From: Theobroma cacao
Taxonomy: Eukaryota > Streptophyta > Magnoliopsida > Malvales > Malvaceae
Direction: 5' to 3'
DNA length: 64,000 nt
NCBI RefSeq assembly: GCF_000208745.1
Contig: NC_030850.1
Coordinates: 19,212,617 to 19,276,616, forward strand
The position numbers were made by a program, and so were the translations under genes. The notes under the pieces are model-generated. The model was not told the DNA's origin and made no database searches. It saw only the letters and a list, made by a program, of their open reading frames with translations. Positions 21,597 to 34,716 of this stretch are shown one piece after another. How positions within the stretch are numbered: the stretch's first letter is position 1; every line of letters starts with the position of its first letter.

Positions 21597-22804
21597 TGAT
21601 AACTCTATTTTATAGAGTTATTTGGTCACAATTTTGTCTAAGTTCTTGAGATTTAATTTAAGTATTAGGAGTTTTTAGTCATTTATTTTGTTTTTGTAAA
21701 TTATATTAGGTTCAATTGTGTTAAGTTATTTTATGATGTTTTGATTTAATTTTAGTTATTATTTAAGGTAGTTTGTTGCTTTTGTAGGTGTGTTATGAAA
21801 AATGTGACATTTGGAGAAGATGAATGCATTTGAGGTGTAGACTTCCATTGCATATGTGTCAGTATTTTGATAATTCCTTTCACTACAAAAGTTCAATTGA
21901 TGTGATTCTTAAACCATTGGAAGGGTAATAGGCAGAGCTACAACTTTCATGTTTATCACTTCACCTCGTTCAGCCTTGAAGAAGGAGAAAATCGTGTTAG
22001 AAGTCGAAGTAGTGTAGTAGAGCCTGATATTTCAAGAAAAAACAAAGAAGGTTGAGGCCATGAAAGGAACCAGCACTGCAGCTCCTTGAGAAGAAAAGAT
22101 GCTTCAGGCACATAGAGAAGTTGGTGCCGTGACCACCAAGGAACTAGTGTTGTAGCACCTAAAGAGAACACTAAAAAAAAAAATTAAAGGCTCAACGCCG
22201 CGGCACCTATACGTGGAAAAGACTTCTTGTGTATTTGGACTTCTACTTCAACACAAATTCGAGCTCTATTTAATTCCCATTTAAGAAGCATGTTAAAAGA
22301 ACTTTTAAACGATGTTTTTTTGAAGAAAAATAGGCATTAAAGCTAGCCAGGAAGCAAGGAAAGGAATGAAGATTACAGATTGAAGGTTTGACAAACATTA
22401 GAATTCTTTCTTTTCTTGTTATCTTTATACTTTCTTATTTAGTTTTGATGGTTAAATTTCCTTTATGGATGATGTTTTTAGGAATTATGTTGAACTAAGT
22501 TTTTAATCTAGAATCATGATTGAACCCAATGCATAGTTTGAATTTTTAATATTCTTTCTTGCTTATAATTGATAGTGTTTGAGTTGTTTATTTCAATCCT
22601 GTTCGTAATGTGTCTGACTGCTTGATCACTAATTAGATTGATTTGGAAACCTAAACAAAACTAGAAGAGGGAGTTTAGCATAAGCCATGGCTAAAATAAC
22701 ATATGTTTAATATCAATTGCATGATATGATTGATTTGATTTTCTTGTAGGGTAGGAATACACTTACATGTCATATGCAGTCAAGATTAGAGTCTAAGCTT
22801 AATG
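21597..22804 (+). repeat. D2: 3' LTR of the D element, proximal part
   Basis: TGATAACTCTATTTTATAGAGTTATTT, collinear with D1 through the 'gaccattggaagggtaa' block and the GC-rich repeated words at 22060-22210. It is interrupted at 22804 by a family C LTR and resumes near 29031. Confidence 0.82.
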
Positions 22805-24751
22805 TGTAACACCTCGTATCTTGGAGTGGTAGTTGCTACGACTTTGAGGATGAAATTGAGACCAATTAAGGTCAAATAAGGCGTTTAAGAATGGCAAAGG
22901 ATGAAAGGGATATTTTGGAATAAAATATTCCATATGTAATAAAATAATAAAATTTTATTAAGGTCAAAATTATGGAGCAAAAAAGAGCTATAGAGCTAAA
23001 CTGAGGCAATTAAGATGTTTTGGAGCCTTAGAAGTCAAGTGAAAAATTTTAGAATAAAATAATATTTTATTAATAAAATATTATTAAAATATTATTAAAA
23101 TAATTTTTACGTAATGATGGCTTTCCTCGCATAATTTATTCGTCAAGCTTGAGTAGGGGAGTTGTAACTAGGATTAGTTGACATAATGAATAAAATGTTA
23201 TTTTATTCATTCTATGTTATTATTTAAATAACTAATTTTGTGACAGGGGTACAAGTAAAAATATATATGAGCTAGGAATAAAGAAAATATAATTGATTGA
23301 TTAAGTGAGTAAAGATGTGTAGTGTAATGGACTACACATGTGAGGTTACTATTACATGCAAATGATTGCAAGTAAAAAGTAGGAATTAAGTGGGAGACAT
23401 GTGAGACCCCCACCATGTGAAGTAAAGAAAAGAGAAATAATAAATCTTGTTGCATGAAGAGTGATTGGTGCATGGGATGGCCAAATGAAGTAAAAAAGGG
23501 ATAAAATGCATGAAAGACTAATGGCTACAAATAAGGTTAATTTAAATATAAAATAATGGGAGAATGGAAGAATGGGAGGATATTGGTCATTGAGAGTGCT
23601 GTTGGATAAGGATAATCAGGAAAGGATATTAACCAAATAAATTAAAGGGAAGATTGGTGCATGAAAAACTATTGGATAGTAAAGTGGTCCAATAGGATGC
23701 ATAAAGGAGTAAAAGGTGCAAAATAAGAAAAAAAAGAAGGAAAAGACAAGGAAAGCTTAGAGAACTTTGGCAAAATTGCACCTTTGAAAAAGAAGAAGAA
23801 GAAAATTTAGTTTTTGTGAAACTTCACTCAAAAGGAAGAGAGAAAAGAGAAGAAAGGAGAAATTCAAGGGAAGGCTCGGTTTTGAAGACAATCTAAAGAA
23901 ACTGTAAGGTTTCCTTTCCTTTACTGTGTTGAGTCTTGACATCTCATCACTCAAAGAGAACTTTGGAGGTTTGAAGGAGATGTGTGGCTGGGTTTGTCAT
24001 TCAAGTGAGGAAAGGTAAGAATTGTGATTTTAGTTTAATTATGTTTTGAAAACTAGTTGGTAACATTGGGAAGTGTTTGTGGCAACAAAGGTTTCCAAGA
24101 TTTGAAAAAAATAGATGCATGCATGTCATCAACCTTTGGTTAAATGGTGGATTTAAGCCTTTATGATCAAAACTTGGAGACATATTAGAGATGCATGTAA
24201 AGTCCAAGCTATTCCAAAGATAAGCATGCAATGTGAATGGATCGTGCTATCTTAGATTCAGCTAGGAAGAATGTTTATACTAGTTGTAAGTTTTGATTTT
24301 GTGTGAATGTAATGCTTTGAAGAAAGTAAGGGATAGAGGATTATACATTTAAAGATTTAAGACTTCTTTGGTAAAGTTGCTACCACATATATATTTGTGC
24401 ATGAGCATGAGATTAATTTTGAAGTAAGGATGACTATAGCATGAATTGAATAACTTGACTAATGATTAGTTCTTGAATAAGACTAGAGAATAAATAATTA
24501 ATATAAAAGCATCAATCTAAGTGAGGGCAGCATGTGTGAGATAGAATGAATTGTAAAGTTGTTAAGTGTTTTGGATTTGATTGTTGTCAAGGAATTGACA
24601 ATTAAAGAATAGTTGCCATGGGTGTAAATAAAGAAGGATAATGTTTAAACGGCAAGAGATATTGATCGATTAAGAATGCAAAGAGTTTAGATTAGCGAAG
24701 TAATATCCCGTCAAGAAAAGTGAGTAGGGGGTGTCTATTTAAAAAAGCTCC

Positions 24752-24791
<40 letters not shown>

Positions 24792-25425
24792 GTTGTTTCA
24801 TATACAACTATATGATTATGATTTATTTGACGATATTGTGGAAAGTATGACCTAGTAGAAATGATAGGCAATTGTGGATGCAATGACTTTTGAAATTTGC
24901 TTTATATATGTATATATATTTTTAGAAATCGAGAAACAAGCTCTTTACTACAATTTACATCAAAATTTGCCTTGCATATTTGTGTGATGTGCATATATGA
25001 TTATGCATGATAAATGGCCAAACTTTATGTTCACCATATTTGACTAAATTTCAAACTTTACGTAAGGGTTTTAGACTAAGTGCTCTTTGTGAACAAAGTT
25101 TCAAAGGTGGCCATATTTTGTTTTCAAAACGGTTATAAGTTAAATGTTTTGAAACATTGTGTTACCATATTGAAAAATGGTTTGGACAAACTGAGAGAAT
25201 TGAGAGTAGGTTTGAATGTCACATCGAGATAATGTGACCCTTGTGCACAAGTGAACTTTAATTAGAGATATTTTAGGTTGCCTACGGGCTGTGAATATAC
25301 GTGGCAAGGCCATGGGCTATGATTATACGTGGCAAGGCCATGGGCTTTTATACATGGTTGTGACCACACGATTACTCCGATGTCGGCCAACATCGTTGAG
25401 TTTTGCCATGACAGAGGGAACCGGG
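22805..25425 (+). mobile_element. Family C LTR, proximal part
   Basis: Starts TGTAACACCTCGTATC within D2. The first 400 bp are a diverged version of the family E start (shared 'gataaaatattc', 'attgaggcaattaagatgtttt'). A donor-like AAAG|GTAAGAAT lies at 24014. A roughly 23-base phrase 'tatacgtggcaaggccatgg...' is tandemly duplicated at 25295-25345. The last five bases before 25426 are CCGGG, half of the B2 target duplication. No coding sequence. Confidence 0.7.
24754..24789. repeat. (AT)n microsatellite
   Basis: About 18 uninterrupted AT dinucleotides within the family C LTR. Likely polymorphic in length. Confidence 0.9.
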
Positions 25426-26104
25426 TGTCACAGCCCAATTTTTGGGCCATGACTAGCTCATGGACGCAATGGGAATAGCCCACTATGCCCAAGTAAGCCT
25501 ATTTATATAACCTGTTCATCATTCTATCAAATGTTCCTAAAGTCACTTTTCATAATTCCAACCTACAAGTACTTTAATAATGTGCTACAACAATCAAATA
25601 CTTGCATTTATATTAACCTAAAATATTGTTAACCATTGCCAACTCATAGTGGCATTACCAATCAAAATATACATATATTGTCTAAGACGTATATCTTAGT
25701 AATTTACATTGCGTTTATCTATACACAACAAAAAGACACTCGACTTCCAACGAAGTGACCTTGGCGAAGGTATAGCTATTGAATGCCGAGATACCTACCA
25801 AGGAGACGAATCTACATGGACACCTTTACCTAGGTTCCAACTGCCTCCTGATCTAAAAACATGAAGTTGAAAACAGTGAGTATAAACCCAGTGAGTGAAC
25901 ATAGGAAGGGAACAAGCAAACGATAAGAAAAGTTTAAAAATCATGATACACGTATATTCAAAAACAATGCAAGTTAGTTTAATTCTTATTAAAACCCCTC
26001 ATTTAAACCCTTAGTTGTTTAATCACTTGATGATGAAGAATCCATGAACAACAAAGAATTTGAAGAGTGAAAACTTTACTAGCATTCAAGCAAGTCAAGC
26101 GAAA

Positions 26105-26395
26105 TAGATTGATTCTTGCCCGTAGCAGAAAGGCATTCTCGTTGCAACGAATTTTGCTAGGGATAAATTCGGGCACAAATCATCAGCTTCCCGATGGTTT
26201 CTCGCTGCAACGAGAATGCATTCTCACTGTAGTGAAATTCTGGCGAGGGTTTGGAATGTAACCATCCGAGGGTTTCTCGCTGCAGCGAGAGAATCCATTT
26301 TCACAGTAGAGAGAAGCAGGGCTAGTTCATGTCTCACCACCCGAGAGTTTCTCGCTACAGGGAAAATCCATTTTCGTTGCAGCAAGATTCAAGGT
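26105..26395 (-). repeat. CTGCAG palindrome array in B2
   Basis: About eight copies, including TTTCTCGCTGCAGCGAGA at 26273-26290, 'ttctcgttgcaacgaatt' at 26137 and 'ttctcgctacagggaaaa' at 26350, with 'cccgatggtt'/'ccgagggttt' spacers. This is the same motif as in B1, in the same LTR position. Confidence 0.8.
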
Positions 26396-26524
26396 AGATG
26401 AAAATAAAGGGGTTTTCACATGCCACAAAAATCCATTCTTGCCATATTGAACATCAAATTGAACACATTGACAATAATCAAGTTTCAATAGTCAATGCAA
26501 TCACATATTAATTCCAAACCTCCC

Positions 26525-26715
26525 AGCACCGCCTCACCCAGCTCATGTGCACTCCCACACAGCACATAGCCAGAGTCATCGTGTGCATCCCCCATATCGT
26601 GCACAGCTAATGCCATCGTGTGCATCCCCCCACATCACGCACAGGTAATATCATCGTCCACACTCTTGCACCCGTCATCACGGCATGTGCTCCCCCACAT
26701 CGCGCACATGCACGA
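26525..26715 (-). repeat. Minisatellite in B2
   Basis: Four to five units of 35-50 bp around 'gtgcatcccccacatcgtgcac', the reverse complement of the B1 repeat. The array is shorter than in B1. Confidence 0.75.
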
Positions 26716-28000
26716 CTATATTTATTACACAATATCACCTCTCAATGCACAACACATATATGTTTATATCAACATAATAAAGGAGTACATGGATTCATCA
26801 CAGTCACATTTCACAACACAACACAAAAAAAAAAAACGTTTCATCAAGGGCTTGTTCCTGTGTGCATTCTGAAGAAAAATCAATTAAAATATTTCAAGTG
26901 ATTCATTCAAACATATATACATTTACCTAAAACATTTTAATATAAGTTCACTCACTAGTCTTACTTGATGTTTTGATCGACTCTAACTTCGACTAATGCT
27001 CCGAATGGAGATGTTGGGTCTCGTTGGGACCTATCACACACAATGGCATCACAACCAACTCGATTCTCATAAATATAATTCTAAAAGCTATTTCCTAAAT
27101 CAAGCTCTACTAGTTTTTCCTAACTAGTTTCCAATTGCTATTTGACTAGCCATTTATTTGTATTATTCTAGTCACACTAGAAATAAATACACAACTCTCC
27201 ACTATAAAATAGCCCACAAATCAAATTATTAACCTTCATCAACAAATTAGAAATAAACCCTAACACATTACTCACATTCGGGTTTCTTTGTAGTTGAATT
27301 CCTTTTCAAAAGCTTTCAAACTATTGTGAAAAAATCTCTTTCTCTCTCTAAAACGTCCAACTAGTGAGAAAAAGTATTACGGAAAGGCTTTTGAGGGTTC
27401 TTGAGGTATAGAAGTGGAAGAGCATGAAAACCCTATGAAAAGGTGTAGAAAAACATGAGAAATGAAGCTAATTTGGGAAAGTTATAAAGGTTTCAAGGGA
27501 GGCTTCCATGGAAGGTGCAAAGAAACATGAAATGGAGAGAAGGATGGAAGGAAGAAGAAGAGCTACTAGAAAAATGAGAAGAAGCTACTGGAGAGTTAGA
27601 TATTTATGCCTAAAGTTTATCCAATTTTTCAAATAAATTACCAAAATGCCTGTAACAAGGTCACTTTGTCTTTCCTTTATCTTTATACAATCTTTTTACT
27701 TCTTTGACAATGACACAAAGTCCATAATAGTCTAGAAATACTCGGGTTCATGAAAACATAAAAATTTAAACTTGAGATGAAAAATGGCCATTTTACACCT
27801 ACTATGGAAATTATCAGTATTTCTATTTTCTTCATTCATTTTACCATCATTCATCTATTCCTTAGGCCTACTTAGACCTTAATAACATTAGAAAGCCACT
27901 TCCAAGAGCTCACCATGAGAAATGATGAAATTACCCCTGGTCGATGTTATTGCGTCTACTTCTAGTTATGGGTCTATAGAGGTCGAGGTTTCACACCGGG

Positions 28001-29030
28001 GAGAAGGCCTCTAGGATATTATTACGTGGGAGAGGGTCCATGAGCTGACTACCTACTCGAGAGTAGCATTTCTTTTCAAGTTTTACCTTGTAATCTTTGC
28101 ATGATGCAAAAATGTTGATTTTCTGTAACTCTCTTTTTTATTTGAAAAGATTTTTGAGCATAATGTGTTGAGCACAAGTTTATTTCATTTGGATGTGTAC
28201 AGATAGCTATACGTACCCTGTTTAATGGGAGCGTGCATGTTTATACTTGGCCCTATTGTGATTATAGAGGTATTTAGTGATTTCTTAATTGAAATCCATT
28301 TATTTATGCATCGTCTTGGTATTAATTGATAATGGATGCATTTCACTATCATTTACATGGCATACTTGCAAGGCAACAAATACCTTATTTGAGTTTATAA
28401 GGTTATCATTTCATGCTCTGATTTTAATATTCAAAATTTTTGCTTTATGCTTGTATCCCATTGTCCCCCTGTTCACTGAGTCGATGATCACTAAGTCTGT
28501 GAGATTCACCCCAATATTCTCATTTTGCAGATAAGTGATTAGCTAGTGCACTTTTCCTCAGCACAATTTTGATTCATTGCAACATAAGTAATGGCATTTC
28601 TTGAAACCTTACTCCGAGTCGCTCTGCTGCTAGAGGTTGTGTTCATCGTAAGGTTGCTTAGTTGTGTTTAAGACAACCCATATGAAACGTAGTTTTTAAA
28701 TAGCTTGAGTTATGTGTAATGAACAAACTAAATGGTTGTCATTATAAGTGATCTTGGTGAATGCAAGAACTTTGTTATGGCTTAAATATAAATCTCATTT
28801 TAAGTTTACTCAAGTGGCCAACTCTTCTTAATAGAGCAAGCCATATATATACATGTGAATGATAATTAGATTAACTATTGCGATTGGATATGTGAACAAG
28901 TAAAATTGAAATACTTTATTACGTTTATAATAAATACCCAGTTTGACTAATAAGAGATTTCCACATTAAGGTTGGCTCAAGGCTTGGTGAGCTTTGTCGC
29001 AAGACTCAAGCACCGGTAGTGATCGGGAAG
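28001..29030 (+). mobile_element. Family C LTR, distal part
   Basis: Continuation after the B2 insertion. It carries the box 'gatcactaagtctgtgagattcacccc' followed by a pyrimidine run and TTTTGCAG at 28530, in the same order as the acceptor box of families A and B. The 3' end is unclear: it lacks the GTGACA end seen in A and B, and D2 resumes near 29031 without an obvious target duplication and with about 20 bp of D2 missing. Confidence 0.55.
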
Positions 29031-29429
29031 TAGTTGTTGCAAAGGAATATAGTAAATTGGTTATGGAAGATATTTTTATAAAAACATCAGAAGAGACTTA
29101 CAAATAAATTAGAACTTTAAGTTAACAACTTCAGCCTATCTAGTAAGTAGAGAGAGAGTAGAAGAGATTCAAATGAAACATTGAGGTCATATTGTGGTTC
29201 TAAACTTTTGGTTGATTGATTTTAATTAAATTGTTACTTTTGCTTCCAGTTTTAGTTTTCGTTTCTTTAATTTTTAGTAGTTTTAAATTCAAGTCTTTGG
29301 ATAAGATTAAGTTGTTTTAATTTTAGTACTTAGCAAAAAGATTTAGGTAATTCTTCATGGGAACAAAATTTACTTTCAATTATATTACTTGTTAATGATA
29401 AGCGCACTTGCATGGTAAATCTAACAACA
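29031..29429 (+). repeat. D2 LTR, distal part
   Basis: Resumes with 'ggaatatagtaaattggtta', matches D1 10390-10750 and ends CTAACAACA. It closes the D element that starts at 9169. Confidence 0.78.
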
Positions 29430-29795
29430 ATAGCATCACACAACTACGAAAATTCTCAACATAAAGTGTGATTCTATTTCATTTGAAATCAATATTCTCA
29501 ATGCTTATATCAGCTATGGTCTGGTACACATCTCATCCGTATATTGCTATGGTCCTTTCACTATAGTCTTAACATTCATATGCACCCATTTCTAGAGCTC
29601 AACACAATATTCACAATGATAAATAAATAAGAGTATGTCAACATTTATTACATTTCTAAGTACATTCAAGTATCAACATCAAAGACTCAACTCATCACAG
29701 TGTGGAGAGTAATGACTTGAAAAAGCTGGAAAAAAGGCACTACCATACCTACCAAGTTTAAGTTGAGCTACTACGCCACAAGGCGCGTAGCCAAG
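29430..29795. other. Host sequence H, left part
   Basis: No coding potential. The last five bases, CCAAG, are repeated at 48472-48476, so this stretch was once continuous with 48477-49228. Orientation is probably minus: the reverse complement resembles the distal parts of family B/C LTRs. Not assigned to a family. Confidence 0.45.
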
Positions 29796-30380
29796 TGATA
29801 ACTCTAGAAAATAGAGTTATTTCATAACATTTTAAGGATTGGAATTGGCTAGACCCTTGAGATTAAATTTTGAATTTTAAATTTTTAGTTTTTAGTTTGT
29901 TTCCTAGTTTAGTTTTAATTATTCTAAGTAGTTTGATTTTAGTTGATTTTTGATAGGTTTTATGTTAATTAATTTTACTTTCTTTTGTTAGTAACTTAGT
30001 TTGTATGTTTTCGAAGGTGCATAATTAAAAGGAACTCTAAATTTTGAAAAAAAAAAAGGCAAAATGAGGCAAATTCTAGCAAGTCCAATGTTGTAGCTAT
30101 GAAAAGTTGGCACCACAGCGCTAGCATTGCTTATACATTGAACCCAAGAGTAGGGCACTGTAGCGTTGGAAAAATAAAGTCGCAATGCCAGTGCATTAAC
30201 GACATAGCATTAAACATAAGAGTTCAACGTCGTAGTGCTGGAAAAGTTGAGGTTGCGACACTGGCGCGATTTCTTTTACGAGAAGGATCTTAAGTAAGGT
30301 TTTTGGAGGCTTATAAAAGGATCTTTAGAGCATTCAAGAAACGCTAGAACTTAGTTTTCTTTTTTTTTTGTTAAAAACAG
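29796..30380 (+). mobile_element. D3 solo LTR, first part (29796-48471 overall)
   Basis: Starts TGATAACTCTAGAAAATAGAGTT. The end of the same LTR is at 48471 (CCACAACA) and the two outer flanks are CCAAG, so D3 is a solo LTR blown up to 18.7 kb by later insertions. GC-rich words ('gcaccacagcgctagc', 'gacactggcgcga') fill 30080-30260. It is interrupted at 30381 by D4. Confidence 0.8.
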
Positions 30381-31839
30381 TGATAACTCTATGCCATAGA
30401 GTTATTTTGCCATATTTTGAGCGTTAAATTGGCTAAGTTCTTGAGGTTTAGGTTCAAAATTAGGTAGTTTTAATTATTTTCTTAAGTTTAAGTTTAAAGC
30501 ATGTTAAGCTGTTTCACTTACATTTTATGATTAAATTTCTTTTAAGTTTAGTTAGTATTGATCTAGTCTTATGCTCTTGAAGGTGTACTAAGGAAAAGGC
30601 TTCAATTTGTGAAAAAGATTGCAAAAATGGCCACTGCTTCGCTTGTACATGTTGCAGTATTTTAAGCATAACTCTTTCTCTTTAGAAGTTTAATTGACGT
30701 GATTCTTGAGCCATTAAACAGCTAAGAGATAGGGATACAACTTTCATGTTTACCACATTGCCTAGTTCAGCCTAGATCGAAGAGAAAATTGCATCACAAG
30801 TGGATGGACTATAACAAAAACTGTACTCAAGCCATGAAGAAGCCAGCACCACGGCCATGAAGACATGGGTGGTGCGACTCCATGAGTAGATGATGCACCA
30901 TAGTGTCACTTGAAAAGTGAGCATTATGGCCCTAGAAAGCTAGCACCGCAACAACATAATTTGCTGTTGTCCCATACAACCACTCAAGAAGAAAGCACCA
31001 CGACACTAGAATCCCAATGCTGTGACGCCAGCCTGATAACCTAGATAACTGGTTTTTCGAATTTAAATTGAAATAGGATTTTAAGGGGCTATTTAAAGAG
31101 GCTTCTAAGAGAAAATGAAGGACACAATCAGAGGAAGTTTTTTGGAGAAAAATGATCCATCAAATAAATAAGCAAGAAAAATCAAGAAAGATTCAAGATT
31201 CAAGATCTGACAACTCTTAATTTCTCTCTCTACTTTTATTATTCTTTCACTTTCTTTGACTTGTATTGATTGTTGATTTTCTTTGGATGATGTTTTTAGT
31301 AGTAGTTATGAACTAAATTTCTTTATCTGGGATTGCAATTTGAACTCAACATGTAGTTTGAATTCTTTATTTCTCTTTTGCTTATGATAAATGGAATATA
31401 AGTTGTTTATTCCAACTTTTTGTTTAATTCTTCTAATTGCTAGATCACCAATTAGTAAATTAGGAAACCTAAATAAAACTTGACCAAAAGAGATTAAAGT
31501 AGGCCATGAATGGAATAACATATGTTTGAATTCACTTAATTGATTAGGTGATTTGATTTTCATATGGGATAGAAACATACTTATATGACATATGTAGCTA
31601 AGGTTAGAGCATGAACTTAAAAAGTTTTCTTCGGTTGAATTTGCATAGACATATAGTAAATTAATTAGAAGAGATATTTTTATAAGAACCTCAACAGACA
31701 CTTATAAATAAATTCAGACTTTAGGTCAACAACTCAATCCGTTGAAGTAAGTTCTGAGATAGAAACAAGATTTAAATGAAGTGTTAAGGGATATTGTAAT
31801 CCTAAGCTTTTTACTAATTAAGTTTTTCTAGTAAAGTTT
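30381..31839 (+). mobile_element. D4 solo LTR, first part (30381-45851 overall)
   Basis: Starts TGATAACTCTATGCCATAGAG inside D3. It is interrupted at 31840 by D5 (duplication AGTTT), resumes at 33454, is interrupted again by the Sirevirus, and ends GACAACA at 45851. Outer flanks AACAG and AAAAG differ by one base. It carries the GC-rich word array at 30840-31030. Confidence 0.78.
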
Positions 31840-33448
31840 TGATAACTGTATTATATAGAGTTATCTTGAATATTTTTTGGCATAAAAATAGCTAAGTCCT
31901 TGTGTTTTTAAATTGATTTTAGGTAGTTTCCATGTTTTTCATTTATAAGTTTAATGCATGTTGAATCATTTTTATTTCAAGTAATTTTAGCTCAATGTCA
32001 TATTAAAAGTCCTAATTTGAGCATTACTGATTTAGTTCTTTGTTTTTGAAGGTTCTCAAGTGCATAAAGCTTAATCAATGATGAACCATGCAAGGATGGC
32101 TATGTGTAGACTCTCACCGAATATGTTGTTGTATCTTGAGCATAACTTGAGATAAAGATGTCCAATCAACGTGATTTTTGGACCATTGGAAAGCTAAGAG
32201 GTAGAGCTACAACTTCCATGTTATTACTTTGCCCATTTCAGCCTTGTAGTAGGATAAAATCATGTCTCGAGGGAAGATACTGTAGCAGATTATGCACAGT
32301 GGCAACATGAAGAAACTAGTGCCTAGGTGCCAGACACCCAAGCCCGTGGCACCGGAATGCCCCTATGAAAATTTTAGAGAGCTTGGCTCCTAGGCTTTAG
32401 CCACTCAGCGCCTAGGCCTTTAGCATGTGACTTAAAATTTTGTAACTTTCGATTTTCTATCTAAGGGCTTTTAAAAAGGGTATAAATAGGACTTTTTAAG
32501 CTAAGAAAAAAAGGCTGAAGTAGAAAAGATTTTCAGAGCAAAAAAAAGGTTTTTACAAAAGACGAAATGAAGGGAAATCAAGGAGATTTGGTTCCAAAAG
32601 CTACAATAAATCATTTATCTCAATAGTTTTTTTTTCTCTCTCTATATTTTGTTATAAAAATGATTTATTTTCTAGAAATAGTGAATTTTGTCATACCTAT
32701 GATGAGCTAAATATCTTTTATCTAGGATTTTGGTGGATTTCTACATCTAACTTGGATTATTTGTTGCTCTTCTACATATTTTGAATGGGTATGTTGATGT
32801 TTATTCAAATATGAATTTATTGACCATTGATTGCTTGATCACCAATTGAATGGTTGTTGTATCTAAATGAGACTTGACAAAACTAGTTTAGATTAGACTT
32901 GGGTGTAGATAATATGTGTTCATATCACTTAGAAATTAAGTGCCTTGATTAGCAACTAGGGTAGATATACGCCTAGATGCCACATATAATCTACGTAGAA
33001 ATTGTGCGTAAGAAACCTAGTTTAATTGAATCCTATAAACATATAAAGACCCAATCAATCTAGGTAATTGAACAAATATCTAATCATAGGTTTGTACATG
33101 CATTAGGATTCTAGACTAGCATCAACCCCCATTGAATTAAGTTACTAGAGAAATAACAATCCAAGTGAAATGTTAAATGAAACCATAATCCTAGATTTTT
33201 AAAATACTACTTCTAGATTATTTTACCTTGCATTTCTTTAATTAGCTAAATTAATTAGTTTGTTTTGAATCATTTTCCACACTTTGGTTAGCTTGTATAA
33301 GCTTAGCTTGAACCAATTTTAGCACTTAGTGAGGGATTATAGCCAACTCCTCATGGGATTGACACTTGTACTTATCACTTTATTACTTGTTCATGGCATG
33401 TGCATTTCCATTTTAGTTTAAATTCATAAAGGATTTAAGCTCGCAACA
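31840..33448 (+). mobile_element. D5 solo LTR
   Basis: TGATAACTGTATTATATAG...CTCGCAACA, 1609 bp, with perfect duplication AGTTT (31835-31839, 33449-33453). It is the only uninterrupted D LTR in the window, so it defines the family length. It shows the 'gaccattggaaagctaag' block and a short GC-rich word array at 32330-32420. Confidence 0.85.
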
Positions 33449-33453
33449 AGTTT

Positions 33454-33626
33454 TTTCCATCAACTTTTAGATTTAATTTAGTTATTATTTAGTTTTGCTT
33501 TTAATTAATTACTTTAACTCAGGTGTTTGAATAAGATTAGGTTGTGTTAATTAAGCATTTAGTGAAGGTTGGTACAATTCTTTATGGGATTCTATACTCT
33601 ACTTAGTATTATATTCCTTGTTATGA
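33454..33626 (+). repeat. D4 middle segment
   Basis: Continues D4 after D5 ('ttagttattatttagttttgc', 'ctttatgggattctatactc') up to TATGA, the left target duplication of the Sirevirus. Confidence 0.75.
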
Positions 33627-34716
33627 TGTTGGATCCATTAGTTTTTGATGATAATAAAACATTTCCATTCATTGGGTCTAATATCTTTACTTAAGTGTGC
33701 AGGACAAAAATTGTATGCAAATAATAAATCAATTCGTCAAAAGTGTATATCAATAATCAGATGAATGAGGAAAAATGATTGATCAACAAAAAAGAAGGTC
33801 TTTAGTTGAATAATGAAGAGTATTGGTTGGCTAAAATTTAAATTGGAGAAATGGTGAGCTGAAGAATATTGAGAAATAGAACCGATTTAGTCGACCAAGA
33901 AATAAGTTAGTCGACTAAGTGCTTTATGCCAGAAACTGAAACTAGAAGACAAAACCAACTTAATCGACTAAGAAGGAAGTTAGTTGACTAAGAGCTCTCT
34001 GTTTGCAGTTTGAACCTAAGCACTAGAAGACAGATTAATGGCTAAAACCATCTCTCAACTGTTTTCAACGGCCATAAATTGTCAAACTGCCATCAGAGTT
34101 GTTTCTCCAAGTATAAGAGGGTCTTCCAACGGTTAGAAAACACATAGAGAGATTAGAAGGCTTCCAAGAACAAAAAGATCTCAAAATAGAAAAAATTCTC
34201 TAAAATACTCTCAACACTTCACTCCAATCTTTGTATTTGAGATAGGCACTTTACTTGGTACCATTCAGATCAAGCTAGTGATCATAGGTACATTCTTATT
34301 TCTTTTTTTCTTGAATACTTAAAGTGAGCAAGTCACTCTAAGGGATTTATTCAAGCTTGGGTTAGCTTGATTGAATGTATAGGTTCTAACTTAGCTTAGA
34401 AAAGTTAGTTATTGCGTTTTGGTTGATCTTATGAAAAACCATTATTGTAGGTTATGGTTGAGCCTTTGAAAAATCACTTTGGGTTTTGGTTGAGCCCGTG
34501 AAAAACCATTGTGAAAGGTTGTGGTTAAGCCTTTGAAAAACCACTTTGGGTTTTTGTTGATCCCGGTAAAAACTATTGTAAAAAGTTTTGACTGAGCCTG
34601 GTAAAAGCCATTGTAAAGCTTGGTGAAAACTTGTGAATTTCACCGTTTATAGTGCATCAGTTGGAAAATCTTTGGTTGGATAATCAAGGTAGTGGATGTA
34701 GGGCTTGGACCGAACC
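33627..34716 (+). repeat. Sirevirus 5' LTR, first part (ends at 37745)
   Basis: Starts TGTTGGATCC. It contains two TCGAC palindrome pairs (33887-33920, 33963-34000), a TATAAGAGGG-type start region near 34115, and four tandem units of about 60 bp around 'aaaaaccactttgggttttg' (34400-34620). Interrupted at 34717; GAACC at 34712-34716 is repeated at 37614-37618. The final part, 37619-37745, ends ACCAACA. Without the insert it is about 1.2 kb. Confidence 0.88.

Larger units (their letters stand above)
25426..27995 (-). mobile_element. B2: family B solo LTR
   Basis: Plus-strand TGTCACAGCCC...GGTTTCACA, 2570 bp, with perfect target duplication CCGGG (25421-25425, 27996-28000). It is a reverse-complement copy of B1 with all landmarks in the same order: donor-like AG|TGAGTGAAC at 26955, minisatellite, palindrome array and acceptor-like TTTTTAG at 25853. 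It sits inside the family C LTR. Confidence 0.9.

Noticed and set aside
24754..24789. AT repeat as a functional matrix-attachment or origin site
   Set aside because: A plain dinucleotide microsatellite inside an LTR, with no supporting context.
31306..31701. Minus-strand 131-codon frame in D4
   Set aside because: It lies within a D LTR and corresponding stretches of D1, D2 and D5 are not open in the same way; no motif.
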